From the NCBI GenBank assembly GCA_902799765.1, contig CADCBZ010000015.1:1-36144 (forward strand): a DNA stretch of 36,144 nucleotides, in the 5' to 3' direction. This stretch comes from an uncultured Prevotellaceae bacterium. GTDB lineage: Bacteria; Bacteroidota; Bacteroidia; Bacteroidales; Bacteroidaceae. The notes under the pieces are model-generated. The model saw nothing but the letters and a program-made list of their open reading frames with translations. It did not search any database and was not told the DNA's origin. Of the stretch, positions 9,777-17,101 are shown piece by piece; position 1 is the first letter of the stretch; every line of letters starts with the position of its first letter. The translations under genes and the position numbers were made by a program.

Positions 9777-11768
9777 ATGGGATATATATTTGATGATTGG
9801 AAAGATTTGCTGGACGAGTTTCAGAAGTGTGTCGATAAGGATCTGGCTGAAATCCAGAAACAGAAGGCAGAAGTGCAGCAAATGAAGGAAGGACTGTTCA
9901 ACAGCTTTGGTGGTGGCCTGCTCTATCGTGATGGCAACCGCATTGTCATCTCTGCACCTGAGATTGTCATCGGCAATGTGGACAGAACTGGAACTCTTCA
10001 GGGTGGTGGTGTAGGTAAGGTGATCATCCGTGGCAGTGAAGTGGATATTGAGGGCGCGGGCTCGACAGGAAGCATTGTCAGTCGTGCACCGATTATCCGC
10101 CAGGTGGCTGTCGATCCCGGTATCGACGGCAGGGAGAACGTGGTTTGCAACACCTCGCGAATCGTATCGCAGGCATGTGACATTGTGCTCCACAGTAGTG
10201 ATACCACTGAGGTGTTCTCACAGGATCCTGGTATGGCAGGGCGTGGCGGTGTGACGATCCATGCCGACACTAACCTGAATATCGAGGCTGCCGTATCTGC
10301 CGACAAACGGAAAGAAGACATAGAGAACAAAGTCTCTGCCTTAGGCGATATGAGCTCTGACCTGAAAACCCAGATGAAGGCCCAGAAAAAGACGGTTGAC
10401 AACCTCTTCGATCAGTTGTCAACCCTGTTCGACAACGAGGACGAGAATAACCAGAGTGAAGACTTCAAGTTGCGCTCCAATGTAAAAGACGTCATGAATA
10501 CGCATGACCAGATAGAAGCTATCCAGCCTGCCATCTATGATGCTGTCAAAACCTACCTGGGCCTTGTGTCGGAACTGGCAGAAGTGAACCGACAGAAGAC
10601 AGCACTTGAAACGCAGAAAGACGCCATCACCACGGGTGATGACTTCAAGAACAATACCACTGGCGCGAAGTTGACCCTGAATGCCGAGAGTATCAGTATC
10701 GCGAACATTGACGGTGAAGGCAACCTGCATACCAACGACGAGGCAGGTATCATCCTCAGAACACCCAAGATGGGTATCAGTATGATGGACGATACAGGTA
10801 AGCTGGTGGAAGGCAGCAGCTTCGGAGTGGGGGCAGAGAATATCTCACTGGTCACCCGGAATGTATCTGACGATGGTAAGCAATTCCCGACTGTCGGACA
10901 AGTCTATATCGACTCGAAGAATATCACATTTGAGGCCGTAGACTATAAGCTTGACGACAATTCCCTGACTATCGAGAAGGAACTGACGGCAGACGGCAGC
11001 ATACAGCTGAGAGCCAAGACGGTGGAGGTATCAACCAGTAATCCGAAGGATCTGACGTACGATACCGACGGCAATCTGACCTCAGGTGAATATACGGCTG
11101 AGGGTGATGTGATCTTCAAGACCAAGAACCTGACGGTGGATTGTCTCGACTACGAGGTTTCCGACGGCGAGCTGAAGATGAAGGCTCAGACTGCCGACAG
11201 TACGGTTTCAGTACGTGCGGAGAAGACCAACTTCCTCTCTGCCGATGCCGAGGGTAAGGCTACGGGCAGCTTCACTGCCAACGCCAAGACCGTCACCATC
11301 AAGTCGATGGATGTGGATAAGGATAGCCTGGCTGACTCTGCACTTGCTGCAGGTAGTACGATGGTGCTCTTATCAGAAAAGATGTGCGCGGGCGCGAAGT
11401 CGAAGGATGTGAAGAGTAAGAAAGTGCAGGTGGTATCCGAGGAGATCGGTGTCTTTGCCGACAATACCTTCGAGGCGCAGCAGGGTGAGGCTAAGGCCGT
11501 GGTGCAGCTTGACGGCGGCAAAACCTCATTAGGTGGTGATAAGACGCAGATCTATGGCGACACCACGATTGAAGCCAAGACGGAAATCAAGGATGAACTC
11601 AAGGCACCGAAAGCCACCATTGACCATGTGGAGGCTAAGTCATCCTTCAAGTCGCCGAACATCAAAGACGGTGCGTCTGCCGGCGGCGGTGGCGGCGGTG
11701 GCAGCCTGAGTGCCAAGCTGACGTTAGAGGATGCGCCTGCAGATGATACATCGGCAGAGACGGAGTAA
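9777..11768 (+). CDS. Beta-helical repeat protein of the VgrG cassette, function unknown
   Basis: This 663-residue protein starts 14 nt after the VgrG-like gene. I recognise no named family. Residues 1-40 are helical and charged. Residues about 50-175 and 300-625 are built from short beta-strand turns of the kind seen in VgrG C-terminal needles and phage spike beta-helices (RIVISAPEIVIGNV, KVIIRGSEVDIEG, VTIHADTNLNIEAA, KLTLNAESISIANI, KTVTIKSMD, DTTIEAKTEI). Residues about 180-290 form a coiled-coil-like insert (KAQKKTVDNLFDQLSTLF). A seven-glycine run (636-642) precedes an acidic tail. There is no signal peptide. The composition fits a trimeric spike extension or effector carrier working with the VgrG. 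That role is inferred from fold pattern and position only. Confidence 0.65.
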   Translation: MGYIFDDWKDLLDEFQKCVDKDLAEIQKQKAEVQQMKEGLFNSFGGGLLYRDGNRIVISAPEIVIGNVDRTGTLQGGGVGKVIIRGSEVDIEGAGSTGSIVSRAPIIRQVAVDPGIDGRENVVCNTSRIVSQACDIVLHSSDTTEVFSQDPGMAGRGGVTIHADTNLNIEAAVSADKRKEDIENKVSALGDMSSDLKTQMKAQKKTVDNLFDQLSTLFDNEDENNQSEDFKLRSNVKDVMNTHDQIEAIQPAIYDAVKTYLGLVSELAEVNRQKTALETQKDAITTGDDFKNNTTGAKLTLNAESISIANIDGEGNLHTNDEAGIILRTPKMGISMMDDTGKLVEGSSFGVGAENISLVTRNVSDDGKQFPTVGQVYIDSKNITFEAVDYKLDDNSLTIEKELTADGSIQLRAKTVEVSTSNPKDLTYDTDGNLTSGEYTAEGDVIFKTKNLTVDCLDYEVSDGELKMKAQTADSTVSVRAEKTNFLSADAEGKATGSFTANAKTVTIKSMDVDKDSLADSALAAGSTMVLLSEKMCAGAKSKDVKSKKVQVVSEEIGVFADNTFEAQQGEAKAVVQLDGGKTSLGGDKTQIYGDTTIEAKTEIKDELKAPKATIDHVEAKSSFKSPNIKDGASAGGGGGGGSLSAKLTLEDAPADDTSAETE

Positions 11769-11794
11769 AGGATACAAAGTAAAAAGATCAAAGT

Positions 11795-12469
11795 ATGAGA
11801 CGAGTAATCATCACGGAATTCAGTAACTTGAGCGAGAAGCTAAGCAATCAGTGTATTATCTTCTCCTATCGGCTGCAAAACCTCTGTATTAAGGCAGAAC
11901 CGGCATCGCTACTGTCTATACAAGTGAACATTGACGGACAGAACAAGAATATAGAAGAATGTGCGGCTATAGGCAAGGGCGACGACAAATACACCTTCAA
12001 GATCATACCGCTTTTCGAGGAGGATCTGCCACAGGTGGCATTGGCTATTAAAAGGGCGCATCCGGAGTTCAAGCAGGATATAGAAGAGTTGCAGATCGAT
12101 GATGTGGATATGGCAAGCGTCATGATCTCAGAAAGTACGGAAGATGCCAGGAAAGTGAGAAACCTTCCTTATATCCTGTTGACGATGCCAGAGGTCAATG
12201 ACACTCGCTACGACGTGTTGACAGAAGGCTTGAAGCTGTGCTATGATGAATGTAAAGCAAAGATTGATGCCATTTACAATGCTTCCAAACTGAAGTTTGA
12301 CAAAGAGAAACTTCTTGAGACGAAGGACGATCAGGATAAGTTGGATGGCCTCGTGGAGAAGATCAAGACGAAGACTGATGAGCAGTGTGAGCAGATCTAC
12401 AATAACAAGTTGCAGGAGATCGAGGCTGCCTTTAGTAAATGGCAAGAAGAACATCTTTTTGATTCATAG
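11795..12469 (+). CDS. Ribosome recycling factor-like protein in the VgrG cassette
   Basis: This 224-residue protein aligns by eye over its length with ribosome recycling factor (RRF, about 185 aa). Residues 8-34 match helix 1. PASLLSIQVNIDG (36-48) sits where RRF has its ASPALLD..V.YYG segment. YTFKIIPLFEEDLPQVALAI (66-85) corresponds to the RTLxIxPxD...xxxAI stretch of domain II. YILLTMPEVNDTRYDVL (126-142) corresponds to the IRVxxPPLTEERRKEL hinge, followed by two long helices to about 216. It differs in losing the Arg-rich RTGRA ribosome-contact motif (here CIKAEPA) and the later NxRRD motif, and in an acidic insert of about 30 residues (93-123). It is therefore unlikely to be the housekeeping Frr. 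Function is unknown; its position between spike and tube genes suggests cargo, adaptor or assembly factor. Confidence 0.6.
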   Translation: MRRVIITEFSNLSEKLSNQCIIFSYRLQNLCIKAEPASLLSIQVNIDGQNKNIEECAAIGKGDDKYTFKIIPLFEEDLPQVALAIKRAHPEFKQDIEELQIDDVDMASVMISESTEDARKVRNLPYILLTMPEVNDTRYDVLTEGLKLCYDECKAKIDAIYNASKLKFDKEKLLETKDDQDKLDGLVEKIKTKTDEQCEQIYNNKLQEIEAAFSKWQEEHLFDS

Positions 12470-12510
12470 GGTCCGGAGTTGTGGAATGAGTAAACAATTA
12501 TTGTTCGGTT

Positions 12511-12921
12511 ATGGCTTTATCAGCAGTTTTAGAAATAGGTGACAACGGAATCAAACGTTATCAGAAGCAATATTTGCTTTCTGACTTCCGCATTGTCTTC
12601 AATCGTTCGTATAACGTGCTTCCGACGGGTATGGCACGTTGCGAACGTATGGAATTGGTTATTGTGGTGCCTGGCAGGAAAGACCTGGAGATGTTTTCCT
12701 GGTTCCTGCATGGCGACTCCATAGATGGGCGTATCGTCATCGGCCTCACTGATGAGGTGAATGATAATGATGCGAAGGTGCAGGTACTCTATTTTGAAGG
12801 TGCCAAGCTCTTCTCTATGTCAGAGAAATACGATATAGACAGTTCTCGTCGCAGACTGTTGAAGTTGTCGATGGTATCTGAAAGTGTGCAATTAGAACAT
12901 GTAAAATTCAAATGTGTATAG
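12511..12921 (+). CDS. Hcp/TssD-like tube protein, copy 1
   Basis: A 136-residue protein with the layout of Bacteroidetes TssD (Hcp-fold) proteins. It has an N-terminal MALSAVLEIG strand, a RMELVIVVPG strand, a short helix DLEMFSWFL, the paired strands GRIVIGL and AKVQVLYFEGAKLFSMSEKYD, and a final beta segment RRLLKLSMVSES. No signal peptide is present, as expected. Hcp-family subunits form hexameric rings that stack into the inner tube of contractile machines and can carry small effectors. It is followed 3 nt later by a second, divergent tube-like gene. The upstream gap of 41 nt is the largest in the cassette. A non-TssD tail tube protein is the main alternative. Confidence 0.72.
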   Translation: MALSAVLEIGDNGIKRYQKQYLLSDFRIVFNRSYNVLPTGMARCERMELVIVVPGRKDLEMFSWFLHGDSIDGRIVIGLTDEVNDNDAKVQVLYFEGAKLFSMSEKYDIDSSRRRLLKLSMVSESVQLEHVKFKCV

Positions 12922-12924
12922 ACC

Positions 12925-13419
12925 ATGCTGCCATTTAATTCCAAAGAACTGAAAGCTGTTGTAACGCTTGACAATGTGCTGGATGGTGCCAAACGTGTGC
13001 TGAAGGAGAATTGTCTCGTTGTGCAGAATTTCGATTACCAGTGTTCGCTGAAGCGCAATGAGAAAGGCCGGGTATTTGGTGCCATGGAATCGGTGATCCT
13101 CTCATTCAGGGTCCGTGTGAATGATCCGCGCCATGCGATGATATTCCTGATGGAATTGGCATCGAATAATGTGAGCTGTTTCTCGTTCCTGTTCAATGCC
13201 ACCTATGGCCCTAATGAGCGTCTTAGAGATTATGAGGATGGCATGGTGGTCAGGGGCTACCTTGTCAGTGCAGAGGAGCAATACTCGACCGAGACGTCGG
13301 AAACTGGACGTTATAAACAGATGCTGCTGGATCTGAAGTTGCTGGTTAGTGAGGTGATTTACCTTGGATATGAGGAAGATAAGAACCTTCATGGTGTCTT
13401 TATTCACAAGAATAAATAA
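12925..13419 (+). CDS. Hcp/TssD-like tube protein, copy 2 (divergent)
   Basis: This 164-residue protein shares the strand-strand-helix-strand order of the preceding TssD-like protein but little sequence. VILSFRVRVND is followed by the helix HAMIFLMELASNN, the strand FSFLFNAT, then DYEDGMVVRGYLVSAEEQYS and a C-terminal beta segment MLLDLKLLVSEVIYLGY. The GMVVRGYLVSAEEQYS stretch aligns with AKVQVLYFEGAKLFSMSEKY of copy 1. It is about 28 residues longer, with an extended N-terminus (1-30) and a basic C-terminal tail. Two unlike tube proteins side by side could form a mixed tube, a tip adaptor ring, or a structural subunit plus a cargo carrier. The fold assignment is by pattern only. Confidence 0.58.
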   Translation: MLPFNSKELKAVVTLDNVLDGAKRVLKENCLVVQNFDYQCSLKRNEKGRVFGAMESVILSFRVRVNDPRHAMIFLMELASNNVSCFSFLFNATYGPNERLRDYEDGMVVRGYLVSAEEQYSTETSETGRYKQMLLDLKLLVSEVIYLGYEEDKNLHGVFIHKNK

Positions 13420-13430
13420 AAAACAGGAAA

Positions 13431-13886
13431 GTGATGTTGACAGAAAGAAACGGCTCTACTATAACAGTTGTGCTCAGTAAGGAACGCCCAGCGAATTACT
13501 TCACCCTTTTGTCGGAGGAGTTGATCAGCTACAAGGGGCAGGGGATCAAGAAGATCATATTCGATGCTACGGAGTTGATGTACCTTAAGGGTGAGGGCGT
13601 TTCTCACGTTGTCTCCGCCTGTAAGGAAATGGGGAGCAAACCTGAAGTCGTATTTGTGAATTGTCCTAAGGAGATACAGGAGATGCTCGGCCTTGTCGGA
13701 CTTGACACGATCATTAAGTTTGAAACGAATCAAGCGTTGCTCGAAAGTGTTCGTGAGAAGAAGTATCATAATCTGAAGGAAGAAGCCATTCAAAGACTGG
13801 ATGAACACCGACACAAGTTACTGGAAGAGTTTGCTGCAAAGAATGACGTGGTTTGTTACACGATGAAGTTAGGTCAAGAAGAATAA
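13431..13886 (+). CDS. STAS-domain protein lacking the phosphorylatable serine
   Basis: Of 151 residues, 1-105 fit a STAS (anti-sigma-factor antagonist) domain: strand ITVVLS, helix FTLLSEELISY, strand KKIIFDATELMYLKGEGVSHV, helix VVSACKEMG, strand PEVVFVNCP, helix EIQEMLGLVGLD and TIIKF. In SpoIIAA-type proteins the loop after the central strand carries a Ser that is phosphorylated by an anti-sigma kinase. Here that loop reads YLKGEG (51-56), so the switch serine is absent. Residues 105-140 form a charged amphipathic helix. It starts 11 nt after the second tube gene and ends 12 nt before an alpha/beta hydrolase in the same reading frame. A scaffold or partner-binding role in the cassette is inferred. 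Confidence 0.68.
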   Translation: MMLTERNGSTITVVLSKERPANYFTLLSEELISYKGQGIKKIIFDATELMYLKGEGVSHVVSACKEMGSKPEVVFVNCPKEIQEMLGLVGLDTIIKFETNQALLESVREKKYHNLKEEAIQRLDEHRHKLLEEFAAKNDVVCYTMKLGQEE

Positions 13887-13898
13887 CCAAATGACAAG

Positions 13899-15041
13899 AT
13901 GGCTTTACTGATCTTGGTGTTAATGCTGTTCTGCAGCACGGTTGCTGGTGCACAACAGCGTGACAAATATGAGTTCATGCGTAATCTGCCTGTCTATGCC
14001 GACTCGCTGATTGCCGATCTGAACTATCCTTTAGCCTGGGGAAATAGTGATGTCAAGGACTTCGATGCGTGGCGGAAAGTGGCGCGTCAGAAGGTGTTTG
14101 ACTGCATGCTTACCCCACCGCCACCATCTGCAAAGGACTATGAGGCAAAAGTGCTTTTCGAGGAACAACGCGACGGCTATAAGGCTCGTAAGATCGAAAT
14201 CCGTCTGAGCCGTTACTATACGGTACCTGCCTATGTGCTCATCCCTGACGGCAAAGGACCGTTTCCTGCTGTCAACCTGTTGCACGACCATGGTGCCCAT
14301 CTCTTTATCGGCAAGGAGAAGGTGATCCGTCCGTTAGCCTGCGAGGATTCGACAGTCATCAAGGATGCCGAGGCGTGGCTGACGGGTTATGGTCATCAGT
14401 TCTTCGGTGATTATCTGGCTAAGAACGGATATGTGGTGTTTGCTGCTGATGCCCCGATGTGGGGAGAACGTGGCCAGAAGGAAGGCCCTCGCCGTGACCG
14501 TTATGATATGATTGCAGGCAATATGATGATGTATGGTATCGATCTCTCGGCCTATATGACCTACGATGATATCGCCGGGACGGAATATCTCGCTACGATG
14601 CCAGAGGTGGATGCCTCGCGGATCGGTTGTACAGGTTGGTCGATGGGCGCCTATCGTGCCTGGATGCTCGCAGCGCTCTCCGACCGGATCAAGGCCAGTG
14701 CCTCCATCTGTTGGATGGTCACGACCGATGAACAGATGTCATTCAAATACAATCGTACTGAGAATGGCGGTTTTGCCAACTGTTTCCCAGGTTTACGCCG
14801 TTGGCTCGACTATCCTCATGTGGCGAGTATCGCTTGTCCGAAGGCCATGCTCTTCATCAATGGTTCTCAGGATAAGCTGTTTCCTGTGGCAGGTGTGCAG
14901 AAAGCCTTCGATACCATGCATGCCACCTGGCAGAGTCAGGGTGCCGATGACAAACTGGAAACGGAGCTATGGGATATCCCCCATAGTTGTCCTGTCAAAG
15001 CCCAGGAGCGCGTGCTCGAGTTCTTCCAAAAGCATCTTTAG
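13899..15041 (+). CDS. Secreted alpha/beta hydrolase (dienelactone hydrolase / acetyl-xylan-esterase-like)
   Basis: A 380-residue alpha/beta hydrolase with a hydrophobic leader (LLILVLMLFCSTVAGA) ending near residue 20, so probably exported, although the leader lacks the usual positive residues at its start. The catalytic triad is visible: Ser248 in GWSMG, Asp325 in NGSQDKLF and His362 in IPHSCPV. An HDHGAH segment fits the oxyanion region. Relatives in Bacteroidales are annotated as dienelactone hydrolase family proteins or carbohydrate esterases. It is the last gene of the long plus-strand run and ends 3 nt from the convergent galactanase gene. It more likely belongs functionally with the carbohydrate genes to its right, though an effector role in the preceding cassette cannot be excluded. 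Confidence 0.82.
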   Translation: MALLILVLMLFCSTVAGAQQRDKYEFMRNLPVYADSLIADLNYPLAWGNSDVKDFDAWRKVARQKVFDCMLTPPPPSAKDYEAKVLFEEQRDGYKARKIEIRLSRYYTVPAYVLIPDGKGPFPAVNLLHDHGAHLFIGKEKVIRPLACEDSTVIKDAEAWLTGYGHQFFGDYLAKNGYVVFAADAPMWGERGQKEGPRRDRYDMIAGNMMMYGIDLSAYMTYDDIAGTEYLATMPEVDASRIGCTGWSMGAYRAWMLAALSDRIKASASICWMVTTDEQMSFKYNRTENGGFANCFPGLRRWLDYPHVASIACPKAMLFINGSQDKLFPVAGVQKAFDTMHATWQSQGADDKLETELWDIPHSCPVKAQERVLEFFQKHL

Positions 15042-15044
15042 ACG

Positions 15045-16262
15045 TTAGGGTAGCACAACCTTTTTGGTCTCCTGTCCTTTCTTCATGATATACAGTCCTT
15101 TGGTGGGAGCACTATGCTGACGCCCCATGAGGTCATACCACTGTGCGGGTGTGCCGTTCTGGATGGTCGGCATCATGTGAATATCTGTAGCGCCATCATT
15201 GAAGGCTGCGAGGATGGCGGTGGGCTTGCCGTCGGTTGTAAAAGCCCCCATGTCGTAAGCTCCCCAACCTACCGTATCATAATAATCAGGCTTCCAGACA
15301 CCATCCACTTCGGGCTCCCAATAAAGGATGCCGGCACATTGCGGCAGTGGCTTCATCTTATCGAAGAGGTCTGTCATCACCTTCGAGCCTGTTTCAACAT
15401 CTTGTTGGGGGAATCCTGTCTCAACGATCATCACGGGCACATTGAAAAGATTGCCCAATGTCTTTACGCTGTTGGCGGCATTGGTGTTGCTCGCCACGTC
15501 GCTTTTCGTGGTGTCGTTCCAGTCTTTTGGGTCTGGATAGTGGGAGAGTCCGATCATGTCGAACTTGCCACCAGCCTCCTTGAACTCCTTATAGAACCAG
15601 CCGTCATATTCGGCAGCCTGATAGGCATTGGCGATATGTACGATGACATAGGCATCAGGCAGCACTTCCTTCACGGCGTCATAGGCCGCATTGCTCAAAG
15701 CGACGTAGTTGGTATAGCGGGCGCTGCCGCTTTTGGTGTCCCATTCGATCTTGCCGCTGTCGAAGATCATGCCGTTATTCGTCTCGTTGCCCACCTGTAC
15801 CCATTTGGGTTCAATGCCTTTTTCCTTTAATGCGGTCAGCATATCCTTCGTATGGTCAGCAATGGCGGTCTTCAGCTGCTCTGAAGAATAACTGCTCCAA
15901 TCTTTTGGCTTCTCCTGACGCCCTGGGTCGGCGAAGAAGTCGCTGTAATGGAAGTCGATCATCACGTCGAGCCCTTGCTGATGGGCACGTTCCGCCTTCT
16001 CCAGCACATCATCCTTGTCGCACCAGGCTCCATAACCATAACCCTCAGGATTCACCCAGACGCGCAGTCTGACGGCATTCAGCCCAATCTGTTTCAACAG
16101 GGCAAAGAGCTCTGTTTCCTGTCCATCGACATTATAGAACTTCCTGCCACTTGCCTCCATCTCCGTACACCAGCTGGCATCTGCGCCACGCACAAAGCTG
16201 CTTTGGGCATCAGCGGTGGTGGCTAACAGAAGGAACAACATGGATGTAATAATCTGTTTCAT
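15045..16262 (-). CDS. Arabinogalactan endo-beta-1,4-galactanase (GH53), secreted
   Basis: This 405-residue enzyme cleaves beta-1,4-galactan such as pectin side chains. A signal peptide (cleavage after about residue 19, TADAQ) directs export. The GH53 hallmarks are present: FVRGADASW near the mature start, GLNAVRLRVWVNP, the acid/base Glu160 in WVQVGNETNNG and the nucleophile Glu281 in VMIVETGFPQQ. The last 30 residues (WYDLMGRQ, then KGLYIMKKG and KKVVL) resemble the C-terminal type IX secretion sorting domain common in Prevotella, so surface or extracellular location is likely. It is divergent from the SGNH esterase gene and shares its regulatory region. No SusC/SusD pair is in the window. 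Confidence 0.93.
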   Translation of the reverse strand: MKQIITSMLFLLLATTADAQSSFVRGADASWCTEMEASGRKFYNVDGQETELFALLKQIGLNAVRLRVWVNPEGYGYGAWCDKDDVLEKAERAHQQGLDVMIDFHYSDFFADPGRQEKPKDWSSYSSEQLKTAIADHTKDMLTALKEKGIEPKWVQVGNETNNGMIFDSGKIEWDTKSGSARYTNYVALSNAAYDAVKEVLPDAYVIVHIANAYQAAEYDGWFYKEFKEAGGKFDMIGLSHYPDPKDWNDTTKSDVASNTNAANSVKTLGNLFNVPVMIVETGFPQQDVETGSKVMTDLFDKMKPLPQCAGILYWEPEVDGVWKPDYYDTVGWGAYDMGAFTTDGKPTAILAAFNDGATDIHMMPTIQNGTPAQWYDLMGRQHSAPTKGLYIMKKGQETKKVVLP

Positions 16263-16300
16263 TGTGATTCGTTTTTAAGTTATATTTCTGTTTTATGGTA

Positions 16301-16308
16301 CAAAGATA
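16301..16308 (-). promoter_or_regulatory. Candidate -7 promoter box for the GH53 gene
   Basis: On the minus strand this reads TATCTTTG, a perfect TAnnTTTG, 39 nt upstream of the galactanase start. No exact -33 TTTG is seen at the usual distance. Together with the plus-strand promoter below it forms a divergent control region in 16263-16403. Confidence 0.55.
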
Positions 16309-16351
16309 GGCAAAAAAATACAAAATTCGAAGGGAAAATCGAAAATTATGG

Positions 16352-16380
16352 TTTGTTTTGTGGATTTTTCATTATTTTTG
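16352..16380 (+). promoter_or_regulatory. Promoter for the SGNH esterase / GH2-like pair
   Basis: A -33 TTTG (16352-16355) and a -7 TATTTTTG (16373-16380) are separated by 17 nt, within the Bacteroidetes range. Transcription would start near 16386, about 18 nt before the ATG at 16404. Confidence 0.65.
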
Positions 16381-16403
16381 CACACAACTAAATAACCATT
16401 CGC

Positions 16404-17081
16404 ATGAAGAAACTGCTTTTTGTATTGCTGACTGCGTTTTTTGCAGGTACGGTGACCGCCCAGATTCCATCTGTGTCGATATTAGGTGACTCCTATTCCA
16501 CCTATGAGGATTTTGTGACACCAGCCACGAATGAATTGTGGTATTATGCCCAGAACGGTGAGGGAAAGACTGACGTGAAGGATGTCAGTCAGACCTGGTG
16601 GCATCAGGTGATCAAAGAAAACGGCTGGCGCATGTGTCTGAATAACTCCTACAGCGGCGCGACGATCAGCTATACAGGTTATGACGGCAACGATTACAGT
16701 GTCCGTTCCTTCAATACCCGTATGAACAATCTGGGTTCGCCCGATATCATCTTTGTCTTCGGAGCCACTAACGACAGTTGGGCTGGGGCGCCTGTCGGCG
16801 AATTTAAGTATGAGGGTGTCACGAAGGGAGATATGTATTTCTTCCGTCCGGCATTAGCTCACATGCTGAAATGGATGACTGACTATTATCTGAACACCAA
16901 GATATACTTTGTGTTGAATGACGATCTGCGCGATGAGATTGATGAGTCGGTGAAGACTATCTGTGCCCGTTACGGTGTGCCCGTGATTGAACTGGAGGGC
17001 ATCGACAAGATCTCTGGACATCCCTCAGTGAAGGGTATGCGCCAGATTGCTGATCAAGTGAACCGATTTGTGAAAAAGTAA
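16404..17081 (+). CDS. Secreted SGNH/GDSL hydrolase (esterase)
   Basis: This 225-residue protein has a signal peptide (cleavage near residue 20, TVTAQ) and the four SGNH blocks: GDSYS with catalytic Ser30, a Gly/Asn region at 80-96 (NNSYSGATISY), GATND at 120-124 and a C-terminal Asp201-His206 pair (DKISGHPS). Such enzymes remove acetyl or other ester groups, often from plant polysaccharides. It heads a two-gene unit with the GH2-like protein (20 nt gap) and faces the galactanase gene, so deacylation of pectic or arabinogalactan substrates is a reasonable guess. The exact substrate is not readable from sequence. Confidence 0.87.
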   Translation: MKKLLFVLLTAFFAGTVTAQIPSVSILGDSYSTYEDFVTPATNELWYYAQNGEGKTDVKDVSQTWWHQVIKENGWRMCLNNSYSGATISYTGYDGNDYSVRSFNTRMNNLGSPDIIFVFGATNDSWAGAPVGEFKYEGVTKGDMYFFRPALAHMLKWMTDYYLNTKIYFVLNDDLRDEIDESVKTICARYGVPVIELEGIDKISGHPSVKGMRQIADQVNRFVKK

Positions 17082-17101
17082 CATACAATTTCTGAAAAGG
17101 T

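Noticed and set aside
11795-12469. The RRF-like gene as the housekeeping frr
   Set aside because: It lacks the conserved ribosome-contact arginines, has an extra acidic insert, and is not beside pyrH or tsf as frr usually is.
12487-12543. An 18-codon ORF just before the first Hcp-like gene
   Set aside because: It overlaps the Hcp-like start in another frame and has no supporting feature.
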